This document shows, one piece after another, positions 1-9,024 of a stretch of 64,000 nucleotides of DNA (position 1 is the stretch's first letter; each line of letters begins with the position of its first letter). The notes beneath the pieces were generated by a model, which worked only from the letters and a program-made list of their open reading frames with translations, did not search any database and was not told the DNA's origin. The stretch is from contig NZ_JAIQDI010000001.1 of NCBI RefSeq assembly GCF_020034665.1, positions 3,472,001-3,536,000 of the forward strand, given 5' to 3'. The stretch comes from Niabella beijingensis. GTDB lineage: Bacteria > Bacteroidota > Bacteroidia > Chitinophagales > Chitinophagaceae. Position numbers and translations under genes: made by a program.

Positions 1-598
1 CATTGCCGCCCTGTCCAATAGAAGTGGTACCCCTGATATTATAAGCGGGAGAGTTGATGGGTTTTCCGTCGCGCGGTACCAGGTTCAGGTTGGGAATCTG
101 TCCCTGAAGCCCCTGTGCCAGGTTGGGGACCGACCGGTTCTCCAGTACTTTGGAAGTGACCTGGTCCACCGCGCCTGTGAGGTTTACTTTTTTCTGGGTG
201 CCATAACCCACAACGACCACCTCATTCATATCGGCCGCCTGCGATAGTTTCATTTTGATTGCAAGACGGAGCGTTTCACCGGCCCTGACATGGATCGTTT
301 GCTGCTCCGTGGTGTACGAAACATGGGACACCGTCAGGGTATAATCACCGGGTTCAACGTTTAAACTGAAGCTTCCGTTTGCATCGGTAAGTGTGGTGGA
401 ATTCCGGCCTTCGATGGTGACCGTGGCACCTTCCACCGGTTTGTTTTCTGTGTTGGTCACTACTCCTTCAACGGAGGTCTGTATCTTTTTTGTTTCCGGT
501 GGCGCAGCCATAGCGGAGAACATGCAAAGCATACAGGATAACAGCAGCATACAGTAGCTGCACAATCGCTTACAGCGATACCTAGACAATAAATGCAT
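1..598 (-). CDS. SusC/RagA-type TonB-dependent outer membrane transporter, N-terminal part (cut by window edge)
   Basis: I translated about 199 residues from an ATG at 598; the rest lies beyond base 1. A hydrophobic, cysteine-rich signal segment covers roughly residues 10-31. A carboxypeptidase-regulatory-like beta-sandwich follows at about 42-125, then the SusC hallmark VVVVGYGTQKK near 135-145 and the start of the TonB plug (NIRGTTSIGQGG). Family knowledge: such proteins import glycans or glycopeptides across the outer membrane with a SusD lid. There is no STN domain, so regulation through a FecR partner is unlikely. The plug resembles that of the SusC at 2523-5792, so the two are probably paralogues. 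The gene has its own promoter downstream of the terminator that closes the preceding susCD pair; its SusD would lie outside the window. Confidence 0.93.
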   Translation of the reverse strand, partial: MHLLSRYRCKRLCSYCMLLLSCMLCMFSAMAAPPETKKIQTSVEGVVTNTENKPVEGATVTIEGRNSTTLTDANGSFSLNVEPGDYTLTVSHVSYTTEQQTIHVRAGETLRLAIKMKLSQAADMNEVVVVGYGTQKKVNLTGAVDQVTSKVLENRSVPNLAQGLQGQIPNLNLVPRDGKPINSPAYNIRGTTSIGQGGN

Positions 599-621
599 GA
601 TGATCGATTTTAAGGTGAGGG

Positions 622-655
622 CAAATGTATTTACGACGTGTTAACGAATCGTTAA
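622..655 (-). promoter_or_regulatory. Promoter plus palindromic operator candidate for the partial susC
   Basis: On the minus strand TACATTTG (629-622) fits the Bacteroidota -7 element TAnnTTTG. Exactly 12 nt upstream is a palindrome with arms TTAACGA and TCGTTAA around one base (641-655). The same arrangement with the same 12-nt spacing precedes the neighbouring susC (5815-5848). This suggests a shared regulator, or an extended -33 element; which of the two is an inference. Confidence 0.6.
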
Positions 656-706
656 ACCAAAATTACCAAAAAGGTGTATCCGGGACACAATGCCGTTTTT
701 AAAGAC

Positions 707-739
707 AAAACGGCTGCCGGTCGTAAACCGCAGCCGTTT
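707..739 (-). terminator. Rho-independent terminator after the susCD pair
   Basis: Arms AAACGGCTG and CAGCCGTTT form a stem downstream of the susD stop (minus strand), followed by a T-rich stretch. It separates the susCD operon from the next susC promoter. Confidence 0.75.
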
Positions 740-759
740 CCTGGTCATTAAAAGCCGGT

Positions 760-2511
760 TTAATCCCAGCCCGGATTTTGTTTCAGATCCGGATTCAGCA
801 CCATATCCGTGTTGGAGATGGGATGATAGTATTTTTTATCACTGAATTCACGATCCTCATCGTCTCTCCACAACACATAACCCTTGCTGCCCTCCGATAA
901 TTTGGAAGCAGTGCCGTCCAGCACATAATAGATCACCCCGGGCACTTTGGTTTCGGGTACCTTGTCTACAAACGCCACATCGGGACTGCCATTGCCATCG
1001 AGATCCATGGGCAGGTTCTTTGCCGGTACATAGATACCCCGCCATTGCATTTCCAGCAGTTTTCCCTTTTTCCAGCGCAGGAGGTCGGCATAACGCAGCC
1101 CCTCATACACCAGTTCTATGCCACGTTCCCGCCGTACTTCCAGCAGGTATTTATCCGTGATCTCAGGGAAGTAAGTGGTCTGCAGGTAGGTGTCGGCGGT
1201 CTGCGGTTCAATGGGGGTAACACCTGCGCGGGACCGGAGGGGGGCGATGGTCTTGCTCCACACCGTATTGTCCATTTTTCCAAGTTCGGCCATGGCCTCG
1301 GCATAGTTCAGCAGTACTTCTGCATAGCGGATCAGCGGAATGGAATTGTATGATTCCCCAACGCCGTCGAGCCGTTTATCATCCAGGCTGAACTTTAAAA
1401 GATGATAGCCGGTGAATGTGTATCCGAAATTAGGAGGTGCCGCGCTTCCGTCGCTCCGCTTATAACCCAGCGATCTTACGGTTTGTGCCAGCCGGTTATC
1501 GCGCTGTGCCATTTCCCGTACAAACTGAATGGTATCAAAACCCGGTTTGTCGGTAAAACGGGTACCGTCCGTATTAAGGTAGGTATTTACAAATTGTTTG
1601 ATCAGCCCCCAGCGGGAACCATAAGTGGCACTGTTGAACTTCCAGGTCACCTCATGCCAGCGCCGCAGCGCATTGTTATAAACAACGGCGAACAATACTT
1701 CATCCGCAACCGGGTTTTCTGATGTGAACAGGGTGCGGTAATCGGAGGCGGGTTTATTGGTGGAGTAGAGTTTATACTGCCCGGCATCCATTATTTTTTT
1801 TGCTGCATCGGCTGCGGCTTCCAGCCATTGACCGGCGGTGCCTTCCAGTTTCAGCTCGGTGTGGTATTTTCTGAACGTGCCTTCAAAAAGACAGACCCGC
1901 GATTTGAATGCCAGCGCCACCTGCCGGGTAACGGTAGAAGCGGTGTTGTCCTTTGTGTCATTTATTTTTTCTGACGCAAAATTAAGATCGGCCAGTACGG
2001 AATCCATTACATCCGCCCTGCTGTTCTGGGTTTTATAAAGGTCGGGATCTGAAATGGACAGGGTTTTGGAATACCAGGGGACATCGCCAAAACGCTGCAC
2101 CATATCAAAATAGAACCAGGCTCTGAAAAAGCGGGCGATACCGATATAGTGGTCCTTTACCTCCTGCGCGGTACCGGCTTTGTCGGCATTTTCGAGGAAA
2201 TAATTGATGTTACGCAGGTTGGTCCAGTTCCAGGAGGGCTCATTTACAGAGGTATAGGAACCGGCAATGAATTGCGGGGACTGGTTCTTCGATGTGTACT
2301 CTCCCCATTCATCGTCGGTGGTAACGGTGAGCGCCGACGGAAGCATGCGCTGGTAAAAGGAAGTGGTATACAGGTTCAGGTCTTTTTCAGTATTGAAAAA
2401 GGACTGGGGAACCAATTGATCAAAAGGCTCTTTGTCAAGAAAGCTTTTGCTGCAGGAGGTAAGGAAAATCAGTGCTGCAGCGATATGTAAGGGGTGGAAT
2501 ATTTTTTTCAT
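760..2511 (-). CDS. SusD/RagB-family nutrient-binding outer membrane lipoprotein
   Basis: The 583-residue product starts with a lipoprotein signal (lipid-acceptor Cys20 in LTSC) followed by FLDKEPFDQ, the usual SusD N-terminus. The body has the helical TPR-like SusD architecture (FFRAWFYFDMVQRFGDVPW near 130-150) and the typical C-terminal signature around RRERGIELVYEGLRYADLLRWKKGK. Near the C-terminus DLDGNGSPD looks like a calcium-binding loop. Family role: a surface lid that captures glycan for the partner SusC. It begins 11 bp after the SusC stop (2523), so the two form one operon. The substrate cannot be told from sequence; no glycosidase lies beside this pair within the window. Confidence 0.95.
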   Translation of the reverse strand: MKKIFHPLHIAAALIFLTSCSKSFLDKEPFDQLVPQSFFNTEKDLNLYTTSFYQRMLPSALTVTTDDEWGEYTSKNQSPQFIAGSYTSVNEPSWNWTNLRNINYFLENADKAGTAQEVKDHYIGIARFFRAWFYFDMVQRFGDVPWYSKTLSISDPDLYKTQNSRADVMDSVLADLNFASEKINDTKDNTASTVTRQVALAFKSRVCLFEGTFRKYHTELKLEGTAGQWLEAAADAAKKIMDAGQYKLYSTNKPASDYRTLFTSENPVADEVLFAVVYNNALRRWHEVTWKFNSATYGSRWGLIKQFVNTYLNTDGTRFTDKPGFDTIQFVREMAQRDNRLAQTVRSLGYKRSDGSAAPPNFGYTFTGYHLLKFSLDDKRLDGVGESYNSIPLIRYAEVLLNYAEAMAELGKMDNTVWSKTIAPLRSRAGVTPIEPQTADTYLQTTYFPEITDKYLLEVRRERGIELVYEGLRYADLLRWKKGKLLEMQWRGIYVPAKNLPMDLDGNGSPDVAFVDKVPETKVPGVIYYVLDGTASKLSEGSKGYVLWRDDEDREFSDKKYYHPISNTDMVLNPDLKQNPGWD

Positions 2512-2522
2512 GGTATCGTAGA

Positions 2523-5500
2523 TTAAAATGAAAGATTTAAACCGAATGTGATGGATTTAAGCATAGGATATGCATATCCCTGACCGCTGCCATTGGTAAG
2601 CTCACCAACGGGATTTTCCAGCACTTCCGGGTCGAAATTGTCCGTATGTTTGAACAGGCCGGAGAAGGTGAACAGGTTCTGACCGGTTACATAAATTTTT
2701 GCCTGTGCTATTCTCAGTCTGCTGAGCAGGCGGGTGGGCAGCGCATAATCCAGCGAGATATTCTTTATCCGCATGTAGCTGGCATCCTGCAGGTAGCGTG
2801 TTTGCGGCGCACCCAGTGAACGGTTGGTGTTCAGTGCCGTGTATCCGCGGAAGCGCGGGAAGTAGGCATCCGGATGCTCCTCCGTCCAGAAATCGTTCAT
2901 CATTTTAGCAGGCTGGTATCCGTAAGGGCGGTTGTACGGTCCCCAGAACAGTCCGGCTTCCGGAGCAAAATACCAGTCCCTTTTGCCGATACCCTGGAAG
3001 AAGGCCGAGAGGCCGATCCCGTTCCATTGCAGGGCCACATTAAAGCCGTATTGATAACGCGGGGAAGTGTTTCCGATGATACGGCGGTCGCCGGGCTCGT
3101 CAACCGTATTCTTGCCCTGGTCGATCACGTTATCGCCGTTCAGATCGGCGAATTTCAGATCGCCCGGCAGCCATTCCCGGTTGTTGGAGTTCTGCAAAAA
3201 GTCCTGGTTGGCATGTTGCGCAATGTCCTGTTCTGAAGTAAAGAAGCCAAGCGTGGTATAGCCCCACAGTTCCCCGATCTCATGCCCCTCATAATAAGTG
3301 GAGGTCAGGGTTTTGGTAGGGTTATTGAATTTGGTGATAAAGGAACGGCTGTCCCACAATGATCCGCTGAAGCTGTACTGGAAGGGCTTTCCGAAAACAG
3401 TGGTGTTGTCTTTCCATGAAAGCGACAGTTCCCATCCTTTGGTAGACAGGTCGGCATAATTTCCAAAAGGCAATGCTGCCCCGAAAACTGCAGGCAGGGG
3501 TTGTGCCTGGGTAAACATACCGGTTGTTTTACGGTCGTACCAATCGAAGACCACGTCCAGCCGGCGGTCCAGCAGGGTCAGGTCGGCTCCCAGGTCAAAA
3601 GTGGTGGAGCGTTCCCAGGTAAGTCCATTGGGTATTACATTGGGTAATTGCGTATAGCTGGTTTGTACCCCGTTCAGGATCACGCTGGTCTTGGCAACCG
3701 ACATGATCTCCAGGTACCGGTACGCGGCAACATTTCCGTTCCCGAGTGAGCCATAGGAGCCGCGCAGCTTAAATTCATTGATAAACGATTTCAATGGCTG
3801 GAAGAAGGATTCTTCCGATACGCGCCATCCGGCAGAAACAGAAGGGAAGAACCCAAAACGCTGCGTACTGGGGAACTTGGAGGATCCGTCATAGCGGCCG
3901 TTCAGTTCCAGCAGGTACCGGTTCTTAAAGTCATAGTTCAGCCGGTAGAACCAGCCGATATAGCTCCATTCCAGCCCGCCGCCGTTGATGCCATAGTTGA
4001 GGCCATCCATCAGGTTAAAGTCCGGTTTGTCTTCTACAAGGATCCCGTCACGACTGGCATTGAGCAGTTTGCTGGTAAAGGATTCCACGTTATAGCCGCC
4101 CAGGAGTTTAAGGTTGTGCGACCCGAAGCTCTTGGTATATTCCCCCGTGATGTTGGACCCGAGATAGCTTTCATTGGTATTGAGCTGACGCAGTAGGCTT
4201 CTGCCAAAGCGGTCGGTGCGACCGGGGGCGATGCTGTAGTTGATAAAGTTATTGGTACGTGTTTCGTCCTCGATCTTTTTTGAAAAGGTGATATCCGCTT
4301 TAAAGGTCAGCCGGTTCTTGATGGGGATCAGGGTAACGCCCGCGGTATTACGGACAAAGAAATTGTTGAGATCGGATTTGTTGTTCCCTTCAATATAGGA
4401 GGCTACGCCGGTATATACGCCGGAATGGGTATAGCTGCCATCGGGATTATAGATCACGGCCATGGGATAGCCCTGATGCTCGAACTGCCGCCAGATATTG
4501 CCATCGCCATCGGCAAACATGGGATACCGGTAATTAAAACTGCTGATATCGGTATTATTCTGGATGCTGATCCAGGGTGCGATGCGGACGGTCCCTTTTG
4601 CACGCAGGTTGTACTTATTGAATTTGTCACTGAGATAATTAAAAATACCATCCTGGTAATAATACCTTCCGGAGATATAGTAGTCGGCTTTTTCAGATCC
4701 ACCGGAAATGCTTACGGCCTCTTCCACTGCCGGCATACTGTTTTTATACACCAGGTTGTACCAGTCGGTATTACCGAAATATTCGTACCGTTCTTTTTGT
4801 TCGTTGTATACCACCTGGGGCAGACTGGGATCTTCATCATGTTTTTTCAATTCATCCAGGTACTCCAGTGAGAACGGATAGATGTTGTTTACAGATATGG
4901 GATGCGATTTATAGTCATACCAGGCGTTGAACGCTTCATCAAAGTTTTTGGCCCACTGGTAGCCGTTGGTGACCAGCTTCGGGGTTATGATCCGTTTGTT
5001 GATGGTATAACTGCTGTTGACGTCTACCTTCACCCGCCCTTTTTTGGCCGACTTTGTAGTGATCAGTACCACCCCGAAAGCGGCCCTTGAACCGTAGATG
5101 GCGGCTGAAGAGGCATCTTTTAAAATGGAGACACTTTCCACATCGTTCGGGTTTACCAGGTTGGGATCGCCTTCCACACCATCGATCAGCACCAGGGCGC
5201 TTCCGCCGGCGCCGATGGAGGTAGCCCCGCGCAGGTTATAAGTAGCGCTTCGGGTGGGGCTGCCGTCTACCATTTTAATATTCAGGTTGGGCAATGCCCC
5301 CTGCAGCATGCGGGTAAGGTTGGGAGAGGGCCGGTCTTCCAATGCTTCGGAGCCGATCTGTGCAACGGCGCCGGTAAGGTTGATCTTTTTCTGCGTTCCA
5401 TATCCTACTACCACTACTTCTTCCATGCTGCTTCCGGGTTTTGTCTGCAGCTCGATGGTGCGGGGCTCATTCTGACCCGATGTTACCGATAACTTCAGTT

Positions 5501-5792
5501 CTTTTGGGAGGTAGGAGACATGGGTGATGGAAAGGGTATAGGTGCCGGGCTTTAACCGCAGCTTAAAATAGCCGTCCACCCCGCTGAGGGCGGTAATGGA
5601 TTGGTCCTGTACGGTAATAGTGGCACCGGTTACAGGGTTATGGGCGGAATCGGTAACGATTCCCGTCAGCTCGCTGTCCATACTTTGGGCAGCAGCCGTT
5701 TTTTGGTGGGCGCAGAGGGCCCAGCAATTAAAAAGCCCCATCAGCATTATGGCAAGGGCATACCTGTAAAGGGTTCGAGGTGATAAGTGCAT
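2523..5792 (-). CDS. SusC/RagA-type TonB-dependent outer membrane transporter
   Basis: A full-length 1089-residue SusC. Order: signal peptide (about 1-36), carboxypeptidase-regulatory-like domain (about 40-125), VVVVGYGTQKK TonB-box-like hallmark (about 127-137), plug with LRGATSIGAGGSALVLIDGVEGD and the conserved SILKDASSAAIYGSRAAFGVVLITTK, then a 22-strand-type barrel ending in ITFGLNLSF, the aromatic C-terminus expected for BAM insertion. No STN domain is present, unlike the SusC at 41410. FADLNGDNVID is a common calcium-binding-like SusC loop. It is the first gene of a two-gene operon with the SusD at 760-2511. Confidence 0.96.
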   Translation of the reverse strand: MHLSPRTLYRYALAIMLMGLFNCWALCAHQKTAAAQSMDSELTGIVTDSAHNPVTGATITVQDQSITALSGVDGYFKLRLKPGTYTLSITHVSYLPKELKLSVTSGQNEPRTIELQTKPGSSMEEVVVVGYGTQKKINLTGAVAQIGSEALEDRPSPNLTRMLQGALPNLNIKMVDGSPTRSATYNLRGATSIGAGGSALVLIDGVEGDPNLVNPNDVESVSILKDASSAAIYGSRAAFGVVLITTKSAKKGRVKVDVNSSYTINKRIITPKLVTNGYQWAKNFDEAFNAWYDYKSHPISVNNIYPFSLEYLDELKKHDEDPSLPQVVYNEQKERYEYFGNTDWYNLVYKNSMPAVEEAVSISGGSEKADYYISGRYYYQDGIFNYLSDKFNKYNLRAKGTVRIAPWISIQNNTDISSFNYRYPMFADGDGNIWRQFEHQGYPMAVIYNPDGSYTHSGVYTGVASYIEGNNKSDLNNFFVRNTAGVTLIPIKNRLTFKADITFSKKIEDETRTNNFINYSIAPGRTDRFGRSLLRQLNTNESYLGSNITGEYTKSFGSHNLKLLGGYNVESFTSKLLNASRDGILVEDKPDFNLMDGLNYGINGGGLEWSYIGWFYRLNYDFKNRYLLELNGRYDGSSKFPSTQRFGFFPSVSAGWRVSEESFFQPLKSFINEFKLRGSYGSLGNGNVAAYRYLEIMSVAKTSVILNGVQTSYTQLPNVIPNGLTWERSTTFDLGADLTLLDRRLDVVFDWYDRKTTGMFTQAQPLPAVFGAALPFGNYADLSTKGWELSLSWKDNTTVFGKPFQYSFSGSLWDSRSFITKFNNPTKTLTSTYYEGHEIGELWGYTTLGFFTSEQDIAQHANQDFLQNSNNREWLPGDLKFADLNGDNVIDQGKNTVDEPGDRRIIGNTSPRYQYGFNVALQWNGIGLSAFFQGIGKRDWYFAPEAGLFWGPYNRPYGYQPAKMMNDFWTEEHPDAYFPRFRGYTALNTNRSLGAPQTRYLQDASYMRIKNISLDYALPTRLLSRLRIAQAKIYVTGQNLFTFSGLFKHTDNFDPEVLENPVGELTNGSGQGYAYPMLKSITFGLNLSF

Positions 5793-5814
5793 AGCGTTTT
5801 TGTTTAGAAAGTGG

Positions 5815-5848
5815 CAAATCTATCGGGCAAACAATAACAAATCGTTAA
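5815..5848 (-). promoter_or_regulatory. Promoter plus operator candidate for the complete susCD operon
   Basis: On the minus strand TAGATTTG (5822-5815) fits TAnnTTTG. Twelve nt upstream lies TTAACGATTTGTTA (5848-5835), which differs by one base from the motif before the other susC (622-655). The ATG at 5792 leaves a leader of about 20 nt. Conserved sequence and exact spacing argue for a common control element. Confidence 0.6.
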
Positions 5849-5861
5849 GTAAATATTATCA

Positions 5862-5890
5862 AATTTAAAATAAAAAAAGTATTTTAAATT
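5862..5890. repeat. AT-only inverted repeat upstream of susC
   Basis: Perfect 10-bp arms AATTTAAAAT and ATTTTAAATT separated by 9 bases lie in a very AT-rich intergenic stretch (about 5800-6000), just upstream of the susC promoter. It could be a regulator site, an UP-like element or chance in AT-rich DNA. Confidence 0.4.
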
Positions 5891-6045
5891 TAAAAAATAA
5901 GAAAAAGAAATAAAATTAAACTATATGCATAAGTATAGGAAAGCAATATTTTAAACAAAAAATGCTTCTTGTTGACAATTAATTATTTGCCGGAAAAGAT
6001 CAGTTTTCAGGCAAATACGAAAGTCGGGGGTAAACTATAAGAAAA

Positions 6046-6684
6046 TTAAAACAGACCGTAGAGCTGGGAGTCGATCTTGGAGATGATCTTTCCAAAATCC
6101 TCGCTGTTGTCCGCAAAGTTGTTCTTGTCTACATCGATAATAAGGAGTTTGCCTTCCTTATAACCGGCGATCCATTTGTTGTAGTATTCATTCAGGCGTT
6201 TCAGGTAGTCGAGACGGATGTTTTCCTCATATTCGCGGCCACGCTTCTGGATCTGACCCACCAGTGTTGGCACCGATGCATTCAGGTAGATCATCAGGTC
6301 GGGAGGGCGCACCATCGATTTCAATGTCTGGAAAAACTGATAATAGTTATCAAAGTCACGTTTGCTCATCAGTCCCATTTCGTGGAGGTTGGGTGCAAAG
6401 ATGTTGGCATCTTCATAGATCGTCCGGTCCTGGATCACGGTTTCCGTCCCGTTCTGTATATCGATAAGCTGTTTTAACCGGCTGTTGAGGAAAAAGATCT
6501 GCAGGTTAAAACTCCATCGCGGCATATCATCATAAAAATCCATCAGATAAGGATTGTGATCCACATCCTCAAAATTGGGAATCCATTTATAATGCTTGCT
6601 CAGCATTTCGGTGAGGGTGGTTTTTCCGGCACCGATATTTCCGGCAATGGCAATATGTTTGGGTTTGGATTTCGATTTAGCCAT
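6046..6684 (-). CDS. Deoxynucleoside kinase (dGK/dAK family)
   Basis: A 212-residue P-loop kinase. GNIGAGKT (15-22) is the Walker A of the dNK/TK2-like family. QDRTIYEDANIF (about 85-96) carries the D-R-[ST] motif and catalytic acidic residues, and RGREYEENIRLDYLKRLNEYYNKW contains the arginine-rich LID region and the family's ERI-type tail. Reaction: 5'-phosphorylation of deoxyribonucleosides with ATP for nucleotide salvage in the cytosol. The length fits bacterial deoxyadenosine/deoxyguanosine kinases; base specificity cannot be decided here. It lies 71 bp downstream of trpS on the same strand, but a strong hairpin between them suggests separate transcription. Confidence 0.9.
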   Translation of the reverse strand: MAKSKSKPKHIAIAGNIGAGKTTLTEMLSKHYKWIPNFEDVDHNPYLMDFYDDMPRWSFNLQIFFLNSRLKQLIDIQNGTETVIQDRTIYEDANIFAPNLHEMGLMSKRDFDNYYQFFQTLKSMVRPPDLMIYLNASVPTLVGQIQKRGREYEENIRLDYLKRLNEYYNKWIAGYKEGKLLIIDVDKNNFADNSEDFGKIISKIDSQLYGLF

Positions 6685-6698
6685 AGTACGAAGATGAG

Positions 6699-6736
6699 AA
6701 AAGAATGGTTTTGTGGTGAAAAATAACCATTCTTTT
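6699..6736 (-). terminator. Hairpin between trpS and the kinase gene
   Basis: Perfect 12-bp arms AAAAGAATGGTT and AACCATTCTTTT with a 14-base loop. Read on the minus strand, the stem ends in TTCTTTT, so it probably terminates trpS. It also overlaps where the upstream element of the kinase promoter would sit. Confidence 0.6.
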
Positions 6737-6755
6737 TTAAATGATTTTATTTTTC

Positions 6756-7760
6756 TTAAAAGTATTTAAGTCCCATCGACTGGCGTACCAGCTGCATCGT
6801 CTTTTCTGCGTTTTCTGCTGCTTTCTGTGCACCTACTTTTAAAACAATACTCAGGGACCGCTCATCTTCCCGGATGGCTTTTGCCTTTTCGCGGATAGGA
6901 CTGATAAAACGGACCATATCTTCTGCCAGTTGTTTTTTAAGATCACCATAGCGGATGGTACAGGCATTGAAATCTGCTTCGTATTTTTCAATCACGGACG
7001 GATCACTCACCAGTTTCATCAGGTCAAAAATATTGACAATATAATCCGGCTTTTCTGAATTAAGCTCTGTAGGACCGGCATCCGTCTTGGCTTTCATTAC
7101 TTTTTTCCGTATCAGGTCATCTTCATCCGACAGGTAGATGGTGGCATACTGGTTCTCGCTTTTGCTCATTTTACCGGCACCATCCAGGCTGGGCACTTTA
7201 AGCAATTGTTCTCCGTAATTGAATGCCTTTGGCTCCGGGAACACTTCACCGTACCGGTGGTTAAAACGATTGCCAAAAGTGCGTGTCATCTCCAGGTGCT
7301 GCTCCTGGTCCTTGCCTACCGGTACATAGTGTGCACGGTGGATCAGGATATCGGATGCCATCAGTACGGGGTAGGTAAGCAGACCGGCATTCACATTTTC
7401 CGGCTGCAGTTTTACCTTGTCTTTAAAGGTAGTGGTTTTTTCCAGCTCGCCTTTATAGGCCAGCATATTCAAATAAAGATACAACTCGGTGGTCTGGGGC
7501 AACTCGCTCTGGCAGTACAACACACATTTATCCGGGTTGAGGCCGCTGGCCAGATAATAGGAGGTAACCGAAAGAATGTGGTCCCGGAGCTCTTTGGTAT
7601 CCGGATGAGTAGTAAGTGAATGCAGGTCGGCTATAAAGAAATAACAATCGTATTCGTCCTGCATTTTTACATAATTGCTTAATGCGCCAAAATAATTTCC
7701 CAGGTGCAGCTGCCCCGTAGGCCGTATCCCGCTTAATACAATTTCACTTTTTTTACTCAT
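6756..7760 (-). CDS. trpS: Tryptophanyl-tRNA synthetase
   Basis: Class I aminoacyl-tRNA synthetase that charges tRNA-Trp. From the ATG at 7760 the protein has 334 residues, normal for bacterial TrpS. HLGN (19-22, the HIGH motif) and KMSKS (197-201) bind ATP, and the Rossmann core between them includes PVLMASDIL and PVGKDQEQHLEMTR. A longer reading from a TTG at 7769 would begin inside the -7 promoter element (TATCTTTG at 7774-7767), so I reject it. With the promoter this close the mRNA is probably leaderless. Monocistronic by context. Confidence 0.97.
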   Translation of the reverse strand: MSKKSEIVLSGIRPTGQLHLGNYFGALSNYVKMQDEYDCYFFIADLHSLTTHPDTKELRDHILSVTSYYLASGLNPDKCVLYCQSELPQTTELYLYLNMLAYKGELEKTTTFKDKVKLQPENVNAGLLTYPVLMASDILIHRAHYVPVGKDQEQHLEMTRTFGNRFNHRYGEVFPEPKAFNYGEQLLKVPSLDGAGKMSKSENQYATIYLSDEDDLIRKKVMKAKTDAGPTELNSEKPDYIVNIFDLMKLVSDPSVIEKYEADFNACTIRYGDLKKQLAEDMVRFISPIREKAKAIREDERSLSIVLKVGAQKAAENAEKTMQLVRQSMGLKYF

Positions 7761-7766
7761 AGGGCG

Positions 7767-7774
7767 CAAAGATA
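7767..7774 (-). promoter_or_regulatory. -7 element of the trpS promoter
   Basis: TATCTTTG on the minus strand matches TAnnTTTG and ends only 6 nt before the trpS ATG at 7760. Confidence 0.65.
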
Positions 7775-8318
7775 ACTAATGTTTGAGGTTTTAAGCTCAA
7801 GGCAGGAGGCGGGCCGGCGGATATTTTTCTAACCGGTATATAACAACAAAGCCATTGCCAGGCAAGGCTGAGATTGTTTAAAATGCTGCATTTATCTCAT
7901 GCTGATTACCGCGTTGTAAAATCAATGACCAATATTTTACTGTTATCGCGGGCAATCAGATGCTCCTGGTCTATTGCGTATGCGTCAGGTTATCGCCGCG
8001 CTGCGGCTGGGAGGGTTGTCAGCTACCCGGGGTTACAAAGATGGACGGCGCGCTGCGCCTGTTTTTATTTGACAATTGTATGGGAGGTACCGATATTCTG
8101 GGTGTTTCAGCCATATGAAGTCTTTCTTATCCTGACACATTATACAATTTGTCCCGATAGCTTGGAAATAGTTCAGCATCCAAACCGGCAGCTGGTCGTT
8201 AAGGATTGCTGAAATTCAAATGCCCTGGTCCGTGCCTCGCCAATGGGGAATATACATTATTAAATAAACAGGAGCGGTTCGGCCTGGGGCTCATTTAAGT
8301 CGTAGCACTGCTTTTTAT
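7775..8318. other. Intergenic stretch containing a REP-like repeat
   Basis: About 540 bp between two minus-strand genes. No convincing gene: the one longer plus-strand reading frame (7874-8212) runs across a repeat that recurs at 22.7 kb in the opposite orientation, and its product resembles nothing I know. The stretch holds the repeat copy at 7990-8158; the flanks show no clear motif. Confidence 0.6.
7990..8158 (+). repeat. REP-like dispersed repeat, copy 1
   Basis: Two short palindromes, GCCGCGCTGCGGC (7995-8007) and GGCGCGCTGCGCC (8047-8059), each a 5-bp stem with GCT in the loop, flank a segment with ACCCGGGGTTACAAAG. Similarity to the reverse complement of 22698-22853 continues through TGTTTTTATTTGA, GTTTCAGCC, TTATCCTGAC and CCCGAT. 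The paired palindromes recall REP doublets or miniature elements mobilised in trans. I see no transposase here. Confidence 0.7.
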
Positions 8319-8963
8319 TTATTGGCTTTCATAAATGGAAAGCAGGATGGGCCGGGGAGAAGCGTCAATAATGGCCTGCAGCTGTTTCAGAAAACCGGGA
8401 CTTACCGTAGGACAGCCATCGCTCTGGCAGATCTCGTAATCCGTTTCCGCTTCGGGCACACAGGCGTGGGAGTGCAGTACCACGTAACGTTCAAAGGCAT
8501 TACTGTTGCTGCTGTCCAGGCCGTAAAGCTTATAGGCCAGTCCGAACCTTCCCTGGTAAGGGTTGCCGATACGGTAATTGCCCAAAGAGGTACACATACT
8601 GCCCACTGTATTGCTGTAGCGCCGGCCTTCCAGCCATTTTTCACCACAGCGACCATGTGTCACCAGCCCGGCAGCAATAATCGAGTCCCTGTTCAGGTCA
8701 TAAACAAAAAAACGGTTTTGGGAAGCGGCACGCTTCATATCGATCAGGAAGGCAATGCCGGAATTGAAACGATTGGCGCGGATGACGGCTTTAGCGGCAG
8801 CCAGTTGTGCTGCTGCGGGTTTGTAAACAGTGTTGGTTTCCGGGACTGCCTTAACCCGGCCCGGAATTGGGGTCATCCTGAACGATTCAGCATGTGTATT
8901 ATAATAATAGAGGAAGCCGCCGGCAAGCAGCAGCAGGCTGAATGCCACCAGGAGTTTGTTCAT
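8319..8963 (-). CDS. Murein L,D-transpeptidase catalytic-domain family protein (YkuD_2 type)
   Basis: A 214-residue protein with one N-terminal membrane or signal segment (about 4-20). The C-terminal half has the YkuD_2 pattern: VVLHSHACVPE with His164/His166, then CQSDGCPTVSP with the presumed nucleophile Cys184 in S-x-G-C. GLVTHGRCGEKW and TSLGNYRIGNPYQGRFGLAYKLYGLD are also family-typical. By analogy it may cross-link peptidoglycan or attach proteins to it in the periplasm; this subfamily is little characterised, so activity is inferred. Single gene, same strand as ribBA but beyond the ribBA terminator. Confidence 0.85.
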   Translation of the reverse strand: MNKLLVAFSLLLLAGGFLYYYNTHAESFRMTPIPGRVKAVPETNTVYKPAAAQLAAAKAVIRANRFNSGIAFLIDMKRAASQNRFFVYDLNRDSIIAAGLVTHGRCGEKWLEGRRYSNTVGSMCTSLGNYRIGNPYQGRFGLAYKLYGLDSSNSNAFERYVVLHSHACVPEAETDYEICQSDGCPTVSPGFLKQLQAIIDASPRPILLSIYESQ

Positions 8964-9024
8964 AAAAAGCTTTTCAGGGAGATGCGGAGGCGCCGGATTT
9001 CCATAAAGACTTTGAGCAAAAAAA

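Noticed and set aside
7874..8212. 112-codon plus-strand frame
   Set aside because: It runs through the REP-like repeat (7990-8158), which recurs inverted at 22.7 kb, and the product has no recognisable features.
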